From positions 2,762,001 through 2,826,000 of the forward strand of contig NC_091114.1 in assembly GCF_024713975.1 (NCBI RefSeq): 64,000 nt of DNA, in the 5' to 3' direction. The position numbers were made by a program, and so were the translations under genes. Below are positions 62,082-64,000 of this stretch, piece by piece. The stretch is from Paralichthys olivaceus (lineage: Eukaryota; Chordata; Actinopteri; Pleuronectiformes; Paralichthyidae). Numbering within the stretch: the stretch's first letter is position 1; each line of letters begins with the position of its first letter. Under the pieces are notes generated by a model. It was not told the DNA's origin and did not search any database. It saw nothing but the letters and a program-made list of their open reading frames with translations.

Positions 62082-63707
62082 ATTACCTTTGGTCTGCTGC
62101 TTGTCTAACAATATCGTTTACCACTGCTTTATATACATGTGTGTATTATCTACTGTTGAGAGAATAACTAGTTTGTCCTGCAGCAGTTTTGTGAGTCAGT
62201 CCCCATCATTTTTACATTCTCACACACTAGAACACTGCAAAGACAGCAGTTGTGTTCAGGATCAAGGGTCTACCAGTAGAACATCCTTCACCAGCTGGTG
62301 TTCCAGCAGTGGTTTGAAATTGTGCCTGAGATACAAAAGAAGTGAAGTGAAATAAAAGAACGTGATGAGAGGGTTGTTGAGGAAAACTGAGAGTGATGTG
62401 ATGTGTGTGATGTGAAATGCTGATTTTATGTGGCTGCTTGTGAAAAACCACTCGACATTCAACAAGAGTCATGAGTCAGAGAGAGTTGCATGTAACGATC
62501 CTTCTTCCAGAACAAAAGTTCTAAGGGGGCTGCGTTAACTTTCTGTATTTCAATCACATGTTGAATTTCTGTGTCCCTTTATTACGTAATTTCAGTGTTA
62601 AGGGTCACATTTAATTTCTCAAGTGTTTAATTTGATTTAATTCTGTTACATGTACACAGTATTTCTGATATGAATCAATAATGAGAGGGGATTGGTCCTC
62701 AGAGCAAAGTGTGCCTGCAGCAGCAGCAGCAGCAATTACTGGTAAAAAAACAACACTGGGACTGTAATGATGTAGTAGACTCTTGCATTCGGGACTACAA
62801 TCGACAAGTACTTACATTTTTAATACTTGAAGTATCTAAAAGCAATTTTGTATTTTCTTTTAAATTCACAAAAATAGTCTGAGGTAAACCTGGGAATACT
62901 TGTGTACTTTTTAAGTTAAATGTACTTCCTCCACCACTGCTCAGAGATTTTGAGTCAATATTGTTTAATCTGGGACGACCTGATAGCTGAATAATAATAA
63001 TTATAATCATACTACCACTACAAATAATCATAATAATAATTCGGTATCCACAATCATTGTGGCTTTGTATGTCCCACTTCAGTACAAATATTTTTAAACT
63101 TACTAACTCTTTTGGTTTGACAATACTCCACAGTAAGTCGATATTCTCAAAGCTTGTTTTCTTGGATGAGGCCCCATGCCATGGAATTCTTATGTTTGCT
63201 AGTCTTCTACTATAAAACACAAAAATAAGGATACAAAATATAATAAAAGATATAGTGGAAAAATGTATATACACATATAAATGTGTATAAAAAGTACAGT
63301 TTACACAGTACAGATCAGTACGCTTCATGAAGCTTGTATAAATGTCTTGTATAAAAACAGCTGGAAAGAGAAACCATATAAAACAGGGTGTGGTGAAAGA
63401 CAAGACTGCTCACATAAGTTTCATGTATATTGTAGATAAAGTGTGTTAACAGCATCGTGACAGAGCTGGTGCAACATTCCTAAAAGTTGCAGTACGTCTT
63501 CCTATGGAGTCCCAGCGTAAAAAAGAGAATTAGCTCAGACACTCTAAACCAATAGCAGGGTGATGAGAGTGTGACGAGAACTGGCAGCAGCAGCTTTGCG
63601 GGGGAAGCGGCGATCTTCTTCACTCTGCAGCTGGAAATGACACGTGGTGTTTGAATTGCGATTATGCTGATCCTCCGAGTGATTCCCCTCAGGTGACGCA
63701 GGCAGCC

Positions 63708-63748
63708 GTGGAGGAGGAGGAGGAGGAGGAGGAGGAGGAGGAGGAGGA
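63708..63748 (+). repeat. (GGA)n trinucleotide microsatellite
   Basis: About thirteen GGA/GAG units within a purine-rich plus strand; the poly-Leu frame on the minus strand is an artefact. Confidence 0.9.
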
Positions 63749-64000
63749 TCAAGAGGGATGAAGAGAGAGGAGGAGGCTGAGAGGGTTCCGGCTCTCGCCG
63801 TGAAGAGTGTGACAGTTTTGCTCTGCTCTGATAAGAAGAGCGAAGCTTTACTTGGTCAAATAAGGCTGAGAAACACAGGAGAACCCATTCTTTTCCATAT
63901 TTACTATTAAGTGTTGGTAGTTAAAGGAGAACCCACATAGCAAACTTGTTTTGATTAGGCCCACATACTGCCGGGAACAATGGCACTTGGGTGGTCCACT

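Larger units (their letters stand above)
61461..64000. other. rwdd4 3' UTR and downstream intergenic region
   Basis: The 3' UTR probably ends near 62,100. It includes a short (CA)n run at about 61,615-61,636. Beyond it are a (CAG)n run at about 62,717-62,733, a repeat-like fragment at about 62,800-62,940 (AAGTACTTACATTTTTAATA ... TACTTCCTCCACCACTG) and a (GGA)n run at 63,708. No gene is supported in the last 1.9 kb. Confidence 0.5.

Noticed and set aside
63480-63752. Poly-Leu minus-strand frame as a signal peptide of a new gene
   Set aside because: The leucines are the GGA microsatellite read in reverse; nothing downstream resembles a protein family.

Overview
The window is nuclear DNA from a ray-finned fish, most likely an advanced (acanthomorph-type) teleost. 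Its genes have GT-AG introns and vertebrate orthologues. The repeats I recognise from memory are teleost ones: tRNA-derived SINEs, L2/Rex-like LINE 3' ends, palindromic MITEs and long GATA/TCTA arrays. No operons, CRISPR arrays, rRNA or tRNA genes were seen.

Layout, left to right. 1-12 kb: muscle-type glycogen phosphorylase (pygm, + strand), with 19 coding exons present and the first exon lying left of the window. 14.4-20.7 kb: an ETS1/ETS2-class transcription factor (+) with a pointed domain, the ETS autoinhibitory segment and a complete ETS domain, but a short N terminus; it may be an extra, third ETS1/2 paralogue. 25.5-28.0 kb: bola2 (-), head to head with slx1 (+, 28.8-33.0 kb), the same gene pair that lies together in the human genome. 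34.2-38.0 kb: a four-pass MS4A-family membrane protein (-), tail to tail with slx1. 42.4-47.4 kb: a CD68/macrosialin-like LAMP-family glycoprotein (-) with a Thr-Pro mucin repeat. 52.1-55.5 kb: ing2 (+). 56.8-57.5 kb: one or two unidentified minus-strand exons, one with WD40-like sequence. 58.5-61.5 kb: rwdd4 (+). ing2 and rwdd4 are also neighbours in human.

The genes do not form one pathway. They cover glycogen breakdown (pygm), transcription (ETS), iron-sulfur cluster handling (bola2), DNA-junction cleavage (slx1), membrane and lysosomal proteins that may act in leukocytes (ms4a, cd68), and chromatin reading (ing2). The exon models of pygm, bola2, slx1, ms4a, cd68, ing2 and rwdd4 all stay in frame, and their lengths match or approach those of the human proteins.

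Most of the rest is introns and repeats. The points most worth following up are a possible 3-nucleotide microexon in rwdd4, the divergent ETS gene, the unidentified minus-strand exons at 57 kb, a LINE end with a 350-bp GATA array nested inside a palindromic MITE, a CA/GA microsatellite touching a splice donor in ms4a, and the CArG/NRF1/uORF arrangement at the ing2 start.
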